Shown piece by piece: positions 32,905-43,096 of a stretch of 64,000 bases of DNA (position 1 is the first letter of the stretch; each line of letters begins with the position of its first letter). Location of the stretch: assembly GCF_030813915.1 (NCBI RefSeq), contig NZ_JAUSUJ010000002.1, positions 186,001 through 250,000 of the forward strand. The letters are read 5' to 3'. A program made the translations under genes and the position numbers. The notes beneath the pieces were generated by a model that saw nothing but the letters and a program-made list of their open reading frames with translations, searched no databases and was not told where the DNA came from. Source of the stretch: Rhodoplanes tepidamans. GTDB taxonomy: Bacteria; Pseudomonadota; Alphaproteobacteria; Rhizobiales; Xanthobacteraceae.

Positions 32905-34125
32905 CTACAGCACCGCGGCGGCCTGCTTCAGATCCGCCACCAGATCGTCGATGTGCTCCAGGCCGACCGAGAGGCGCAGCGTGCCGTCGGTGATGCCGAG
33001 AGCGGCGCGCTCCTCCGGCTTGAAGCGCGAATGCGTGGTCGTCGCCGGATGGGTGATCAGGCTCTTCACGTCGCCGAGATTGTTTGAGATCGAGACGAGC
33101 GTCAGGGCGTTCTGGAAGCGGAACGCGCCGTCCTTGCCGCCCGTCACCTCGAAGGCGATCAGGGTCGACGGGCCGCTCATCTGCCGCGCGATCACGTCGG
33201 CCTGCGGGTGGTCCTCGCGCCCCGGATAGATCACCTTGGTGACGCCCGGAATGCCGAGCATCGCGTCGGCGAGCCTGCCGGCGGTCTCGGCCTGGCGGGC
33301 GATGCGCACCGGCATCAGCTCCAGGCTCTTCAGCAGCACCCAGGCGTTGAACGGCGAGATCGACGGTCCGGTCATCCGCAGATAGAGCTGGATGCGCTCT
33401 TCGATCAGCGCCTTGGAGGCGAGGATCGCGCCGCCCATGCAGCGGCCCTGGCCGTCGATGTGCTTGGTCGCCGAGTAGACGACGACGTCGGCGCCGAGCG
33501 CCAGCGGCCGCTGGTAGAGCGGCGTCGCGAACACGTTGTCGACGATCAGCAGCGCACCGGCCTCGTGCGCGATCGCCGCGATCGCCGCGATGTCCAGCAC
33601 CTCGAGGGTCGGGTTGCACGGCGTCTCCAGGAAGAACACCGTGGTGTTCGGGGTCGCCGCGGCCTTGCGCCACTGGTCGAGGTCGGTGCCGTCGACCAGC
33701 GTCGAGGTCACGCCGAAGCGCGGCAGCATCTCCTCGATGATCCAGCGGCACGAGCCGAACATGGCGCGCGGCGCCACCACGTGGTCGCCGGCCTTGACGA
33801 GGCCCATCAGGGCGCCGTTGACGGCCGCCATGCCGGTGGCGACGGCGCGGCACGCCTCGGCGCCCTCCAGCATCGCCAGCCGGTCCTCGAACATCGAGAT
33901 CGTCGGATTGCCGTAGCGCGTGTACTGGTAGCCCGGATCCTCGTTCTTGAAGCGCGCCTCGCAGGTCTCGGCGCGGTCGTAGACGAAGCCCTGGGTCAGG
34001 AACAGCGCCTCCGACGTCTCGCCGAACTGCGAGCGCAGGATGCCGCCATGGACCAGGCGGGTCTCGGGATGGAGATGGGCGTCCGGCGCGGGCGGGCCGG
34101 GCGGCTGGGCTTTGCTGTCGAGCAT
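32905..34125 (-). CDS. metZ: O-succinylhomoserine sulfhydrylase
   Basis: 406 residues from the ATG at 34125. This PLP enzyme of the Cys/Met metabolism family makes homocysteine from O-succinylhomoserine and sulfide. PLP lysine K221 is in YSATKHIDGQGRCMGG, with the aspartate D196 in IVDNVFATP. The N-terminal LHPETRLVHGGILRSQFGET and FLTQGFVYD stretches resemble MetZ of alphaproteobacteria more than cystathionine enzymes. No SAM-II-like riboswitch could be recognised in the leader (34126-34428). Confidence 0.9.
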   Translation of the reverse strand: MLDSKAQPPGPPAPDAHLHPETRLVHGGILRSQFGETSEALFLTQGFVYDRAETCEARFKNEDPGYQYTRYGNPTISMFEDRLAMLEGAEACRAVATGMAAVNGALMGLVKAGDHVVAPRAMFGSCRWIIEEMLPRFGVTSTLVDGTDLDQWRKAAATPNTTVFFLETPCNPTLEVLDIAAIAAIAHEAGALLIVDNVFATPLYQRPLALGADVVVYSATKHIDGQGRCMGGAILASKALIEERIQLYLRMTGPSISPFNAWVLLKSLELMPVRIARQAETAGRLADAMLGIPGVTKVIYPGREDHPQADVIARQMSGPSTLIAFEVTGGKDGAFRFQNALTLVSISNNLGDVKSLITHPATTTHSRFKPEERAALGITDGTLRLSVGLEHIDDLVADLKQAAAVL

Positions 34126-34428
34126 CGGATGCGGATTTCGTCTGGCCGGGGCGTCGGGGGACCGGGGCCGGGGGAGGGGGCGGCCGCGGCGCGGAACGCG
34201 ACGGCCGGTTCGCCGCCATAGAGCACATGCGGGCGGCCGCGACCAGGGCCCGGGCGGTGGCCGCCGGCTCCCGAGGCGTTCTCCCCGCCCGTGGCGAGGC
34301 GCAAGGAATTTCTTCTGTCTCGGCCCCGGATAGAACCTCTTTGCGAATTTCGTCGCCGATATTGCGCTGCGTAGAAAAAGTATCTTTCTCCGCGGGGAGA
34401 CGTCCCGAGCCCTCCATCGGAGCCCCCC
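34126..34428. other. Divergent intergenic region, metZ / ABC importer
   Basis: 303 bp with no gene. The half near the ABC gene (34300-34400) is AT-richer and is the likely promoter area for both directions. I looked on the minus strand for a SAM-II riboswitch pattern, common before met genes in this group, and did not find one. Confidence 0.5.
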
Positions 34429-35502
34429 ATGTCCGCTGCCCCGTCGCCCTTCGCCCGATCGGGCGCCGTGTCCCGCCGCGCCCTGCTGGCCGGACTGTCC
34501 GCTGCGGCCCTGTCCGTCACGGCGGGGCGGTCCGGGCCCGCCTCCGCCCAGGCCGCGCCCGTGAAGCTGCGCATCGGCGTCATCCCGATTCTCGGCGCCG
34601 CGCCGATCTTCGTCGCCGACAAGGAGGGCTGGCTGAAGCGGGCCGGTCTCGACGCGACCTTCACGATCTTCGAGTCCGGCCCCAACATGATCCAGGCGCT
34701 CGCCTCCGGCACCATCGACGTCTATGTGGCCGGCGTCGCGCCGCTGATCGTCGCCCGCTCGCGCGGCATCGACGTGCGGGTCGTCACCGCGACGGCCGTG
34801 GAGGAGATGACCTTCGTCGCCACCGGCAGGCTCGCCCGCCATTTCGCGCCGGGCGTCTCCACGGCCGAGGCGTTCAGGCGCCATCGGGCGGCCGCCGGCG
34901 CGCCGGCCCGGCTCGCCACCCAGCCGGCCGGCTCGGTGCCCAACACCACGCTGCAGCACTGGCTGTGGGAGGTCGGCAAGGTCGACAGGGCCGACGTCAC
35001 CGTGGTGCCGATGGGCATCGACGCCACCCAGCAGGCCGTGCTGGTCGGCGCCGTCGAGGGCGCGACGGTGCGCGAGCCCGCCGTCACCATCATCCAGGGT
35101 CGCGATCCGGGCATCAAGCTCGTGGCCCTCGGCGGCGAGATGTTCCCGGGGCAGCCCGGCACCGTGGTGGCGGCGACCGGCGCGTTCCTCGACAAGCACC
35201 CGACGCAGGCGCAGGGCCTGGTCGACGCGATCGTCAAGGCCGTTCGGCTGATCCAGGAGGAGCCGGCCCGCGCCGCGCCGCACATCGAGGCGGCGCTCGG
35301 CAAGGGCATCACCGACGTCGCCACCATCCGCAAGGCGCTCGCCTCGCCGGCCTCCAGGTTCGTCGCCGATCCGCGTGCCATCGTCGACGCGACCGCGGCC
35401 ATGCAGCGTTATCAGGTGACGCTCGGCTCGCTCGACAAGGAGCTGCCGCTCGATGGCCTGTTCGAGCCCGGATACGTCCTGAAGGCGGCGGCGAGCCAGT
35501 AG
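34429..35502 (+). CDS. ABC-type nitrate/sulfonate/taurine-family substrate-binding protein
   Basis: 357 residues with a twin-arginine-like signal (SRRALLAGLSAAALSVTAGR, residues 15-34) and cleavage probably after ASAQA. The family pattern is LRIGVIPILGAAPIFVADKE followed by GWLKRAGLDATFTIFESGPN, then SGTIDVYVAGVAPLIVARSRG. It is followed by a permease and an ATPase gene, completing an importer. The ligand may be an organic sulfur, nitrogen or aromatic compound. Confidence 0.87.
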   Translation: MSAAPSPFARSGAVSRRALLAGLSAAALSVTAGRSGPASAQAAPVKLRIGVIPILGAAPIFVADKEGWLKRAGLDATFTIFESGPNMIQALASGTIDVYVAGVAPLIVARSRGIDVRVVTATAVEEMTFVATGRLARHFAPGVSTAEAFRRHRAAAGAPARLATQPAGSVPNTTLQHWLWEVGKVDRADVTVVPMGIDATQQAVLVGAVEGATVREPAVTIIQGRDPGIKLVALGGEMFPGQPGTVVAATGAFLDKHPTQAQGLVDAIVKAVRLIQEEPARAAPHIEAALGKGITDVATIRKALASPASRFVADPRAIVDATAAMQRYQVTLGSLDKELPLDGLFEPGYVLKAAASQ

Positions 35503-35530
35503 CGAGCGGACAGCGGCGAACTTCCACACC

Positions 35531-35620
35531 CGTCATGCCCGGCCTCGTGCCGGGCATCCACGCCTGCAGCATCTGCCGCCCGCAAGGTCGTGGATGGCCG
35601 GGACGAGCCCGGCCATGACG
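35531..35620. repeat. REP-like palindrome (CGTCATGGCCGGGC type), copy 1
   Basis: CGTCATGCCCGGCCTCGTGC with CGGGCATCCACG on the left is mirrored by CGTGGATGGCCGGGACGAGC with CCGGCCATGACG on the right. The same element occurs at 45356-45444. The longest open frame of the next gene begins inside it, which is why that start is not used. Confidence 0.78.
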
Positions 35621-35628
35621 AAGACTGC

Positions 35629-36401
35629 ATGTGCGGCGATGGAATTCTCGACGTGGGCTTTCCGGTCCGCCTCTCCAAGTATCTCCTCCCGCCCCTCGGC
35701 CTCGCGGCGTTCTTGGCGCTGTGGGAAGCCGTGCCGCGGCTCGGGCTCGTCAACCCCGCGTTCCTGCCGCCGCCGAGCGTCATCCCGGCGGCGTTCATGC
35801 GCGAGCTCGCGTCCGGCGTCTGGGCCTCGGCGATCGCCTCCAGCCTCGGCCACTACGCCATCGGCCTCGTGGTCGGCGCGGCACTCGGCGTCGCGCTCGG
35901 TGTGCTCACCGGCATGTATCGCGGCGCGGAGCACGTTTCGGCGTGGATCGTGCGCGTGCTGCGCCCCGTGCCGGGCCTCGCCTGGGTGCCGTTCGCCATC
36001 ATCTGGTTCGGCGTCGCGCCCTCGGCCGCCGTGTTCATCATCGCGGTCGGGGTGTTCTGGATCGTCTACTTCGCGGCGCACGGCGCGGTGCGCGCCGTCG
36101 ATCGTGATCTGATCGAGCTCGCCGACGCCTTCGGGTTCCGCTCCGGACCGCAGCGTCTCGTCAAGGTGCTGCTGCCGGCCGCGACGCCCGGCATCCTGGT
36201 CGGCCTGCGCACCGCGCTCGGCCAGGCCTGGATGGCCGTGGTGGCGGCGGAGATCTTCGGCGTGTTCGGGCTCGGTCAGCGGATGATGCAGGCGTCGAGC
36301 CTGCTCGCGACCGACATCGTCGTCGTCTACATGCTCACCATGGCGGGCCTCTACGGCCTGGTCGACAGTGCCTTCGTGGCCCTGCAGGGATGGGTGCTGC
36401 G

Positions 36402-36414
<13 letters not shown>
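35629..36414 (+). CDS. ABC transporter permease, SsuC/TauC-like
   Basis: 261 residues from the ATG at 35629. The longer frame from 35590 is encoded by the REP element (MDGRDEPGHDEDC), and GTG 35653 is another option. Six hydrophobic segments are expected. The EAA-type loop ELADAFGFRSGPQRLVKVLLPAATPGILVGLRT (in the last third) is the contact site for the ATPase. It overlaps the ATPase gene. It probably works with the binding protein at 34429-35502 and possibly also with the one at 28108-29121. Confidence 0.87.
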
Positions 36415-37166
<752 letters not shown>

Positions 37167-37396
37167 GCCTGCGACCAATTGCGACCGCCGTTCACCGTCT
37201 CGTGTCCGCCCGTGAACGCGACGGGCGGTGACGCGCCGCCGCTCCCGTTCTAGATGGTGGTCGACCCCGACGGCGGCGCTGCCGCCCCGTGGGCGGGAAC
37301 CCGGGCGCTGCCAGCCGGTTCTCGATGAACGGCCGGTATCGGGTTCGCCTCAGGGGGGCCCGGGCGGCCGCTTCGACCCCGACCAGCGGAACCAGC

Positions 37397-38662
37397 ATGA
37401 GCATCACGGCCCTGACGCCGCGCCGCGGCGCCTCCCCGCCTTCGGACCCATCGGGGCGGGAACCGTCGCCCGCGGCGGCGACGCGGGCGGTCGGCCTGCG
37501 CGCCGCCTTCCGCAGCGTGCGGGCCCATACCGGGGCACTGGCGGGGCCGCTGTCGGCCGAGGACCAGGTGATCCAGTCGATGCCGGACGCGAGCCCGACC
37601 AAGTGGCACCGCGCCCACACGACGTGGTTCTTCGAGCAGTTCCTGCTGGAGCCGCACGTGCCGGGCTACCGGCGCTTCGACGAGCGGCTCGCCTATCTCT
37701 ACAACTCCTACTACGTGGCGGCCGGACCGCGGCACGCCCGGCCCAAGCGCGGCCTGATCACCCGGCCCGACGGCGCCACCGTCGCGGCCTACCGGGCCCA
37801 TGTGGACGCCGCGGTCGACGCCCTGCTGGCAGACGAGACGGCGCTGCCTCCCGGGATCGCCGGCATCGTCGAGATCGGGCTCAACCACGAGCAGCAGCAT
37901 CAGGAGCTGATCCTCACCGACATCCTGCACGCCTTCTCCGAGAACCCGATCGCGCCGGCCTACGATCCCGAGTGGCGCTGGCGCGCGGCGGCCCGGGCGC
38001 CCGGCACCCTGTCGATTCCCGAGGGCATCCACACCATCGGCCACCAGGGCGACGGCTTCTCCTACGACAACGAGGGGCCGGCCCACCGCGCCCTGGTCGG
38101 CCCGGTGGCGATCGCGCGCGGCCTCGTCACCAATGGCGACTGGCTCGCCTTCATGCGGGACGGCGGCTACGCCAACGCCGCCCTGTGGCTCTCCGACGGC
38201 TTCGCCGCCGTGCAGCAGGAGGGCTGGCGGGCGCCCGGCTACTGGCGCGAGCAGGACGGCCGCTGGGAGGTGATGACGCTGGGCGGCCTGCAGCCGGTCG
38301 ATCCCGCCGCGCCGGTCTGCCACGTCAGCTACTACGAGGCCGACGCCTTCGCGCGCTGGGCCGGCCGCCATCTGCCCGCTGAATCGGAATGGGAGGTCGG
38401 CGTCCGCAGCGGAGAACTCGCCGATGCGTTCGGCGTTGTCTGGCAGTGGACCCGCAGCGCCTACGCGCCCTATCCGGGCTATCGCGCGGCCGACGGTGCG
38501 CTCGGCGAGTACAACGGCAAGTTCATGGTGAACCAGATGGTCCTGCGCGGCTCGTCGCTCGCCACCCCGCCGGGCCACGCCCGCACCACCTACCGCAACT
38601 TCTTCCCGCCCTCGGCGCGCTGGCAGTTCACCGGCGTGCGGCTGGCGAGCTTTCCGTCCTGA
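37397..38662 (+). CDS. egtB: Ergothioneine biosynthesis sulfoxide synthase EgtB
   Basis: 421 residues from the ATG at 37397; an upstream frame from 37289 has no better ribosome site. This non-heme iron enzyme joins a cysteine- or gamma-glutamylcysteine-derived thiol to hercynine. An N-terminal DinB-like domain carries the iron ligands: TKWHRAHTTWFFEQF (about 68-82) and HEQQHQE (H164, H168). The C-terminal formylglycine-generating-enzyme-type domain has IHTIGHQGDGFSYDNEGPAH and VWQWTRSAYAPYPGY. egtD follows at 42 bp. Neither an EgtC/EgtE nor an EgtA gene is adjacent. Confidence 0.92.
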   Translation: MSITALTPRRGASPPSDPSGREPSPAAATRAVGLRAAFRSVRAHTGALAGPLSAEDQVIQSMPDASPTKWHRAHTTWFFEQFLLEPHVPGYRRFDERLAYLYNSYYVAAGPRHARPKRGLITRPDGATVAAYRAHVDAAVDALLADETALPPGIAGIVEIGLNHEQQHQELILTDILHAFSENPIAPAYDPEWRWRAAARAPGTLSIPEGIHTIGHQGDGFSYDNEGPAHRALVGPVAIARGLVTNGDWLAFMRDGGYANAALWLSDGFAAVQQEGWRAPGYWREQDGRWEVMTLGGLQPVDPAAPVCHVSYYEADAFARWAGRHLPAESEWEVGVRSGELADAFGVVWQWTRSAYAPYPGYRAADGALGEYNGKFMVNQMVLRGSSLATPPGHARTTYRNFFPPSARWQFTGVRLASFPS

Positions 38663-38704
38663 CGCGGCCGCGCCGATCCGCGTATCGAGCGACGAGGACC
38701 CCCG

Positions 38705-39673
38705 ATGACTGCTCATGTTCGCCTGCCGCGTACGATCGCTCCCGACGACACGGCGCGCCACGCCTTTCTGGTCGACGTGATCGACGGCCTCTCGGCCGAT
38801 CCGAAGCGGATTCCGCCGAAATACTTCTACGACGAGCGCGGCTCGCAGCTGTTCGAGGCGATCACCCGCACGCCCGAATACTATCCGACCCGCACCGAGA
38901 CCGGCATCCTGACCGCCGAGGCCGGCGCCATCGCCGCCTTCGTGCCGAAGGACGCCGCGCTCGTCGAGTTCGGCGCCGGGTCGCTGACCAAGGTCCGCCT
39001 TCTGCTCGGCGCCGCGCCGGTGAAGACCTTCGTGCCGGTCGACATCTCCAGCGCGTTCCTGCAGGACGCGGCGCAGCGGCTGTCGCGTGAGATCCCCGGC
39101 CTGCGGGTGGTGCCGGTGCCGGCCGACTTCACGGCGCCGTTCGCGCTGCCGGCCGAGATCGCCGCGCTGCCCAAGGTCGGCTTCTTCCCGGGCTCGACGC
39201 TCGGCAATTTCGAGCCGCACGAGGCGGCGGCCTTCCTGCGCCACGCCGGCGCGCTGCTCGGCCCCGGCGCCCGGATGATCATCGGTGTCGACCTGGTGAA
39301 GGATCCGGACGTCCTCACCCGCGCCTACAACGACGCCGCCGGCGTCACGGCCGAGTTCAACCTCAACCTGCTGCGCCGGATCAATCGCGAGCTCGGCGGC
39401 AATTTCGATCTCGGCGCCTTCTGGCACCGCGCCGTCTACAACCGCGAGCAGCTCCGCATCGAGATGCATCTCGCCAGCCGCACCCGCCAGCGCGTGCGTG
39501 TCGACGGCCGCTGCTTCGAGTTCCGCCGCGGCGAGACCATCCACACCGAGAGCAGCTACAAGTACACGGCGGAGCTGTTCCGCACGCTGGCCACCGGCGC
39601 CGGCTGGCGCCTCGCCGAGACCTGGACGGACCCCGAGAGGTGGTTCGCCGTGCACGCGCTGGTGCGCAGCTGA
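38705..39673 (+). CDS. egtD: L-histidine N-alpha-methyltransferase EgtD
   Basis: 322 residues. It trimethylates histidine to hercynine with SAM, the first step of ergothioneine synthesis. IPPKYFYDERGSQLFEAITR with TPEYYPTRTE (about 37-66), LVEFGAGSLTKVRLLL (SAM loop) and GFFPGSTLGNFEPHEA are characteristic. It is downstream of egtB in the same direction, likely one operon. Confidence 0.94.
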   Translation: MTAHVRLPRTIAPDDTARHAFLVDVIDGLSADPKRIPPKYFYDERGSQLFEAITRTPEYYPTRTETGILTAEAGAIAAFVPKDAALVEFGAGSLTKVRLLLGAAPVKTFVPVDISSAFLQDAAQRLSREIPGLRVVPVPADFTAPFALPAEIAALPKVGFFPGSTLGNFEPHEAAAFLRHAGALLGPGARMIIGVDLVKDPDVLTRAYNDAAGVTAEFNLNLLRRINRELGGNFDLGAFWHRAVYNREQLRIEMHLASRTRQRVRVDGRCFEFRRGETIHTESSYKYTAELFRTLATGAGWRLAETWTDPERWFAVHALVRS

Positions 39674-39707
39674 GAGGCGACGCGACGGCAGATCGCCGTC
39701 CAGTCCG

Positions 39708-39803
39708 CTCGTCCCCGCGAAGGGGCGGCAACGACGCGTGGTTCTGGAGTCCCGCTTTCGCGGGAATGCGCGGAATTCCGGGCCCGGCGTGGTCGCGATG
39801 ACG
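39708..39803. repeat. REP-like palindrome (CCCGCGAA...TTCGCGGG type)
   Basis: CGTCCCCGCGAAGG near 39711 is mirrored by GGAGTCCCGCTTTCGCGGGAATG around 39748-39770, ending with CGCGATGACGA. It resembles the common CCCGCGAAAGCGGGAATCCAG-type intergenic element. It lies between egtD and the deacetylase-like gene. Confidence 0.6.
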
Positions 39804-39934
39804 ATCGCGACACCGTTTCGGATGGCGCACCGGCCGTCGGGCCGCGGCGAGGCGGCATGCGCGGCGCGGGGTGGACGGCCGACCGGGCTTCTCTATAGTC
39901 GCGCCGCCCAGAACCCTCGCTTCCGAGAGACTCC

Positions 39935-40816
39935 ATGTCAGGTGAGCTCGACTTCGTCGCGCGCGACACGCGCGTAAAGCGCCTCGACCGCGCGTTCCGC
40001 TGGCCCGGCGGCCGCCACGTCGCGGTGATTCTCAACCTCGCCTACGAGGCGTGGTCGGACGGCAAGGCCCCGGGCGTCGGTCCGATGGGCAACCCGCTGC
40101 CGGCCGGCGCCTTCGACACCAACGCGCTCTCCTGGGGCCATTACGGCGTCGCCCGCGGCATCGACCGCCTGCTGCGCAAGCTCGACCGCCATCAGGCGCG
40201 CGCCAGCGTGATGACCTCGGGCGTGCTCGCCGAGCGTACCCCGGCCGTGCTCAAGCGCATGGTCGACGCCGGCCACGAGATCGTCGCCCACAGCTGGGCC
40301 CAGGACGTGATCCCGGCGACCCTGACGCTGGAGCAGGTGAAGTCCGACATCGACCGCACCACCCAGGCGATCGAGTCCGTCTCGGGCAAGCGGCCGGTCG
40401 GCTGGATCAGCCCGCGCGGCACGCCGTCGCGTGACGGCTCGCGGCTGCTGATCGACGCCGGCTATCTGTGGCAGGGCGACGTGTTCGACGACGAGCGGCC
40501 TTATATTCAAACCTGCGAGAACGGCCGCATCGTCGCCATCCCGCTCACCATGGAGATCAACGATCTCCCGCACGCCATGCGGTTCGGCCGCTCGCCGCGC
40601 GATTTTGTTACATTGTTCGACGACCTGCTCGCCAACGTGCTCGCCGCCGAGGAGGAGTCGGTGATCATCGACGTGACGGCGCACTGCCACGTGTTCGGCC
40701 GTCCGAACGGCGCCTGGGCCTACGAGGCGATCGTGAAGACCGTCATGGGCCGCGATGACGTCCATGTCGCGACCCGCGAGGAGATCGCCGATTACGTGCT
40801 GAAGACCTCCGGCTGA
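39935..40816 (+). CDS. Polysaccharide deacetylase-family hydrolase (PuuE/allantoinase-like)
   Basis: 293 residues without a signal peptide, so probably cytosolic. The NodB-type fold is suggested by VAVILNLAYEAWSDGKAPG (motif 1), AGHEIVAHSWAQDVIP (metal histidines, about 108-123) and VGWISPRGTPSRDGSRLLIDAGYLW (motif 3). A C-terminal TAHCHVFGRPNG histidine pair is typical of the PuuE (metal-independent allantoinase) and peptidoglycan-deacetylase-like subgroup acting on small amides. The substrate is not known. Confidence 0.82.
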   Translation: MSGELDFVARDTRVKRLDRAFRWPGGRHVAVILNLAYEAWSDGKAPGVGPMGNPLPAGAFDTNALSWGHYGVARGIDRLLRKLDRHQARASVMTSGVLAERTPAVLKRMVDAGHEIVAHSWAQDVIPATLTLEQVKSDIDRTTQAIESVSGKRPVGWISPRGTPSRDGSRLLIDAGYLWQGDVFDDERPYIQTCENGRIVAIPLTMEINDLPHAMRFGRSPRDFVTLFDDLLANVLAAEEESVIIDVTAHCHVFGRPNGAWAYEAIVKTVMGRDDVHVATREEIADYVLKTSG

Positions 40817-40921
40817 TCGCGCCGCGCGCATCCGTCGGATCCGATCCGGCCCGTCGCCCCCGCGCGGCGGGCCGGACGCGTTTCACGATCCAGCACTGTC
40901 GTCCCGCGTGGGCGCGATCTC

Positions 40922-40940
40922 TCACGTCGCGACGTCGTGA
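40922..40940. promoter_or_regulatory. Inverted repeat upstream of the YtcJ-like amidohydrolase gene
   Basis: TCACG and CGTGA are separated by 9 bp and enclose a perfect ACGTCGCGACGT core (40924-40935). It is about 107 bp upstream of the start at 41047. The left arm is one CTCACGTC octamer (40921-40928), as in the array at 24117-24242. Confidence 0.4.
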
Positions 40941-41046
40941 CGGTTGACCGCGTCGGCGCGGTCACGCACTCTCCCGGCCAACAAACGAATTCGGACGCTC
41001 CCCGCATCGGCGTCCGTGCAACGAGAACTGCTCGGGAGAGAAACGC

Positions 41047-43029
41047 ATGTGCTTGTTCTGCGGAACAAAACCGTTCGGATTCACGGCATCGTCGCTGTCG
41101 CGGCGTCGTTTCATGGGCGGCGCGGCCGCGATCGGCGGTCTCTATGCCGCCGCCCGGACGCTGGAGCCGGTCGCCGCGCTGGCGCAGGACGGCAAGGCCG
41201 ACATCATCATCGAGAACGCCAAGGTGGTGACGCTCGACCCGAAGACGCCGCGCGCCGAGGCGATCGCCATCGCCGGCGACAAGATCGTCGGCGTCGGGGC
41301 GCGGCGTGATCTGGAGTCGTTCCGTGGCGCCTCGACCCGGATCGTCGACGCCGGCGGCCGCACCGTGATCCCGGGCCTCAACGACGCCCACACGCATTTC
41401 ATCCGCGGCGGCCTCACCTACTCGCAGGAGGTCCGCTGGGACGGCGTGCCGTCGCTGGCGCTCGCCCTGCAGATGCTGAAGGAGCAGGCGGCCCGCACCC
41501 CGGCGCCGCACTGGGTGCAGGTGATGGGCGGCTGGACGCCGCACCAGTTCAAGGAGAAGCGTCTGCCGACGCTGTCCGAGATCAACGCCGCGACCGGCGA
41601 CGTGCCGTGCTTCGTGATGCATCTCTACGACCGCGGATTCGTCAACAAGGCCGGCCTGCGCGCGCTCGGCTGGACGGCCGAGACGCCCGATCCGTTCGGC
41701 GGCGTGATCGCCCGCGACGGCAGCGGCATGCCGACCGGGCTCGTCATCGCCACCACCAGCCTGGTCAGTCTGCTGTCGGTGTTCGCCAAGGTGCCGAAGC
41801 TGTCGCCCGAGGATCAGATCACCTCGACCCGGCACATGATGCGCGAGCTGAACCGGCTCGGCATGACCAGCCTGATCGACGCCGGCGGCGGCGGCCAGAA
41901 CTACCCCGAGCACTATCAGGCGATCGCCAGGCTGGCCGCCGACAAGGCGCTGACGGTGCGCATCGGCTACACCCTGATGGCGCAGCGTCCGGGCCGCGAG
42001 ATCGAGGACTACAAGGGCTGGCTCGCCCAGGCGAAGCTCTACGAGGGCGACGACTTCTTCCGCCTGTCCGGCGCCGGCGAGTACACGGTATGGGCGGCCG
42101 GCGACAACACCAACTTCGCCAAGGATCCGGTCCGCCAGCCGCCGATCATGGAGGAGAAGCTCACCGAGGTGCTGACCTTCGTGGCGCAGAACGGCTGGCC
42201 GTTCCGCATGCACGCCTCGTTCGACTTCACGGCGCAGCGCATCCTCGGCGTGGTCGAGAAGGTCCACAAGGAGGTGCCGGTCGACAAGCTGCGCTGGGGC
42301 CTCGAGCACTGCGAGGGCATCTCGGCGCGCTCGCTGGAGCGCCTGCAGGCGCTCGGCGGCAGCCTCGGCATCCAGAACCGCATGTCGCTCGATGGCGAGG
42401 CCTATGTGCAGAAGTGGGGCATGGAGGCGGCCGCCGACGCGCCCGCCTTCGGCCGCATCCGCGACATGGGCATCCCGTTCGCCCTCGGCACTGACGGCAA
42501 CCGCGCGGCGAGCCACAATCCGTGGGTCGGCATCGAGTGGCTGGTCACCGGCAGGACGGTCGGCGGGCTGCGCCATGCCGCCGAGCGCAACCTGATGAGC
42601 CGCGAGGAGGCCCTGAAGGCCTACACGGCGAGCGGTGCCTGGATCACCCGCGAGGAGGACAAGAAGGGCACGATCTCGGTCGGCAAGTGGGCCGACATCG
42701 CGGTGCTCAACGAGGACTATTTTGCGGTGCCGGAGAACCGCATCTCGCAGATGAGCGCGGCCCTCACCATGGTGGGCGGCAAGATCGTCTACGGCGAGGG
42801 GCCGTACGCCGGCCTCGCCCCGGCGGCGCTCGCGGTCGCGCCCGACTGGCTGCCGATCAAGCACTATGCCGGCTACGGCCGCCAGGCCTCGGCCGACTTC
42901 GGCACCCGCCATGCCGGGCTCGACGACGGCCGGGCGCTCGCCTCCGCCATGATCGCCGACGCGATGCCGACCGTCGTCGGCGACGACGGCCGCAGCTGGA
43001 CCCTCGGCTGCGGCTGCGGGCTCCTCTGA
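41047..43029 (+). CDS. Tat-exported amidohydrolase family protein (YtcJ-like, amidohydrolase_3)
   Basis: 660 residues. After MCLFCGTKPFG a twin-arginine signal SRRRFMGGAAAIGGLYAAAR (18-37) suggests periplasmic location. Composite-domain start ADIIIENAKVVTLDP, the metal motif HTHF in IPGLNDAHTHFIRGG, and ALGTDGN near the C-terminus are typical of the YtcJ group of broad-specificity amidohydrolases. The extreme C-terminus GCGCGLL and the N-terminal CLFC form an unusual Cys pattern that I recall in related proteins. It is followed by a terminator and then by TRAP permease genes. Confidence 0.87.
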   Translation: MCLFCGTKPFGFTASSLSRRRFMGGAAAIGGLYAAARTLEPVAALAQDGKADIIIENAKVVTLDPKTPRAEAIAIAGDKIVGVGARRDLESFRGASTRIVDAGGRTVIPGLNDAHTHFIRGGLTYSQEVRWDGVPSLALALQMLKEQAARTPAPHWVQVMGGWTPHQFKEKRLPTLSEINAATGDVPCFVMHLYDRGFVNKAGLRALGWTAETPDPFGGVIARDGSGMPTGLVIATTSLVSLLSVFAKVPKLSPEDQITSTRHMMRELNRLGMTSLIDAGGGGQNYPEHYQAIARLAADKALTVRIGYTLMAQRPGREIEDYKGWLAQAKLYEGDDFFRLSGAGEYTVWAAGDNTNFAKDPVRQPPIMEEKLTEVLTFVAQNGWPFRMHASFDFTAQRILGVVEKVHKEVPVDKLRWGLEHCEGISARSLERLQALGGSLGIQNRMSLDGEAYVQKWGMEAAADAPAFGRIRDMGIPFALGTDGNRAASHNPWVGIEWLVTGRTVGGLRHAAERNLMSREEALKAYTASGAWITREEDKKGTISVGKWADIAVLNEDYFAVPENRISQMSAALTMVGGKIVYGEGPYAGLAPAALAVAPDWLPIKHYAGYGRQASADFGTRHAGLDDGRALASAMIADAMPTVVGDDGRSWTLGCGCGLL

Positions 43030-43039
43030 GCCACGACAC

Positions 43040-43064
43040 GGGCGCGCCGTGCAGCGCGCCCTTT
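43040..43064 (+). terminator. Probable Rho-independent terminator
   Basis: Stem GGGCGCGC (43040-43047) and GCGCGCCC (43054-43061) around CGTGCA, followed by TTTAA. It lies 11 bases after the stop of the YtcJ-like gene and 33 bp before the TRAP small permease gene. Confidence 0.6.
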
Positions 43065-43096
43065 AACCCCGGGGCCGGGCCGGCGTATAAGGCGCC

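Noticed and set aside
34126-34428. SAM-II or similar riboswitch before metZ
   Set aside because: The conserved pseudoknot sequence pattern was not found on the minus strand.
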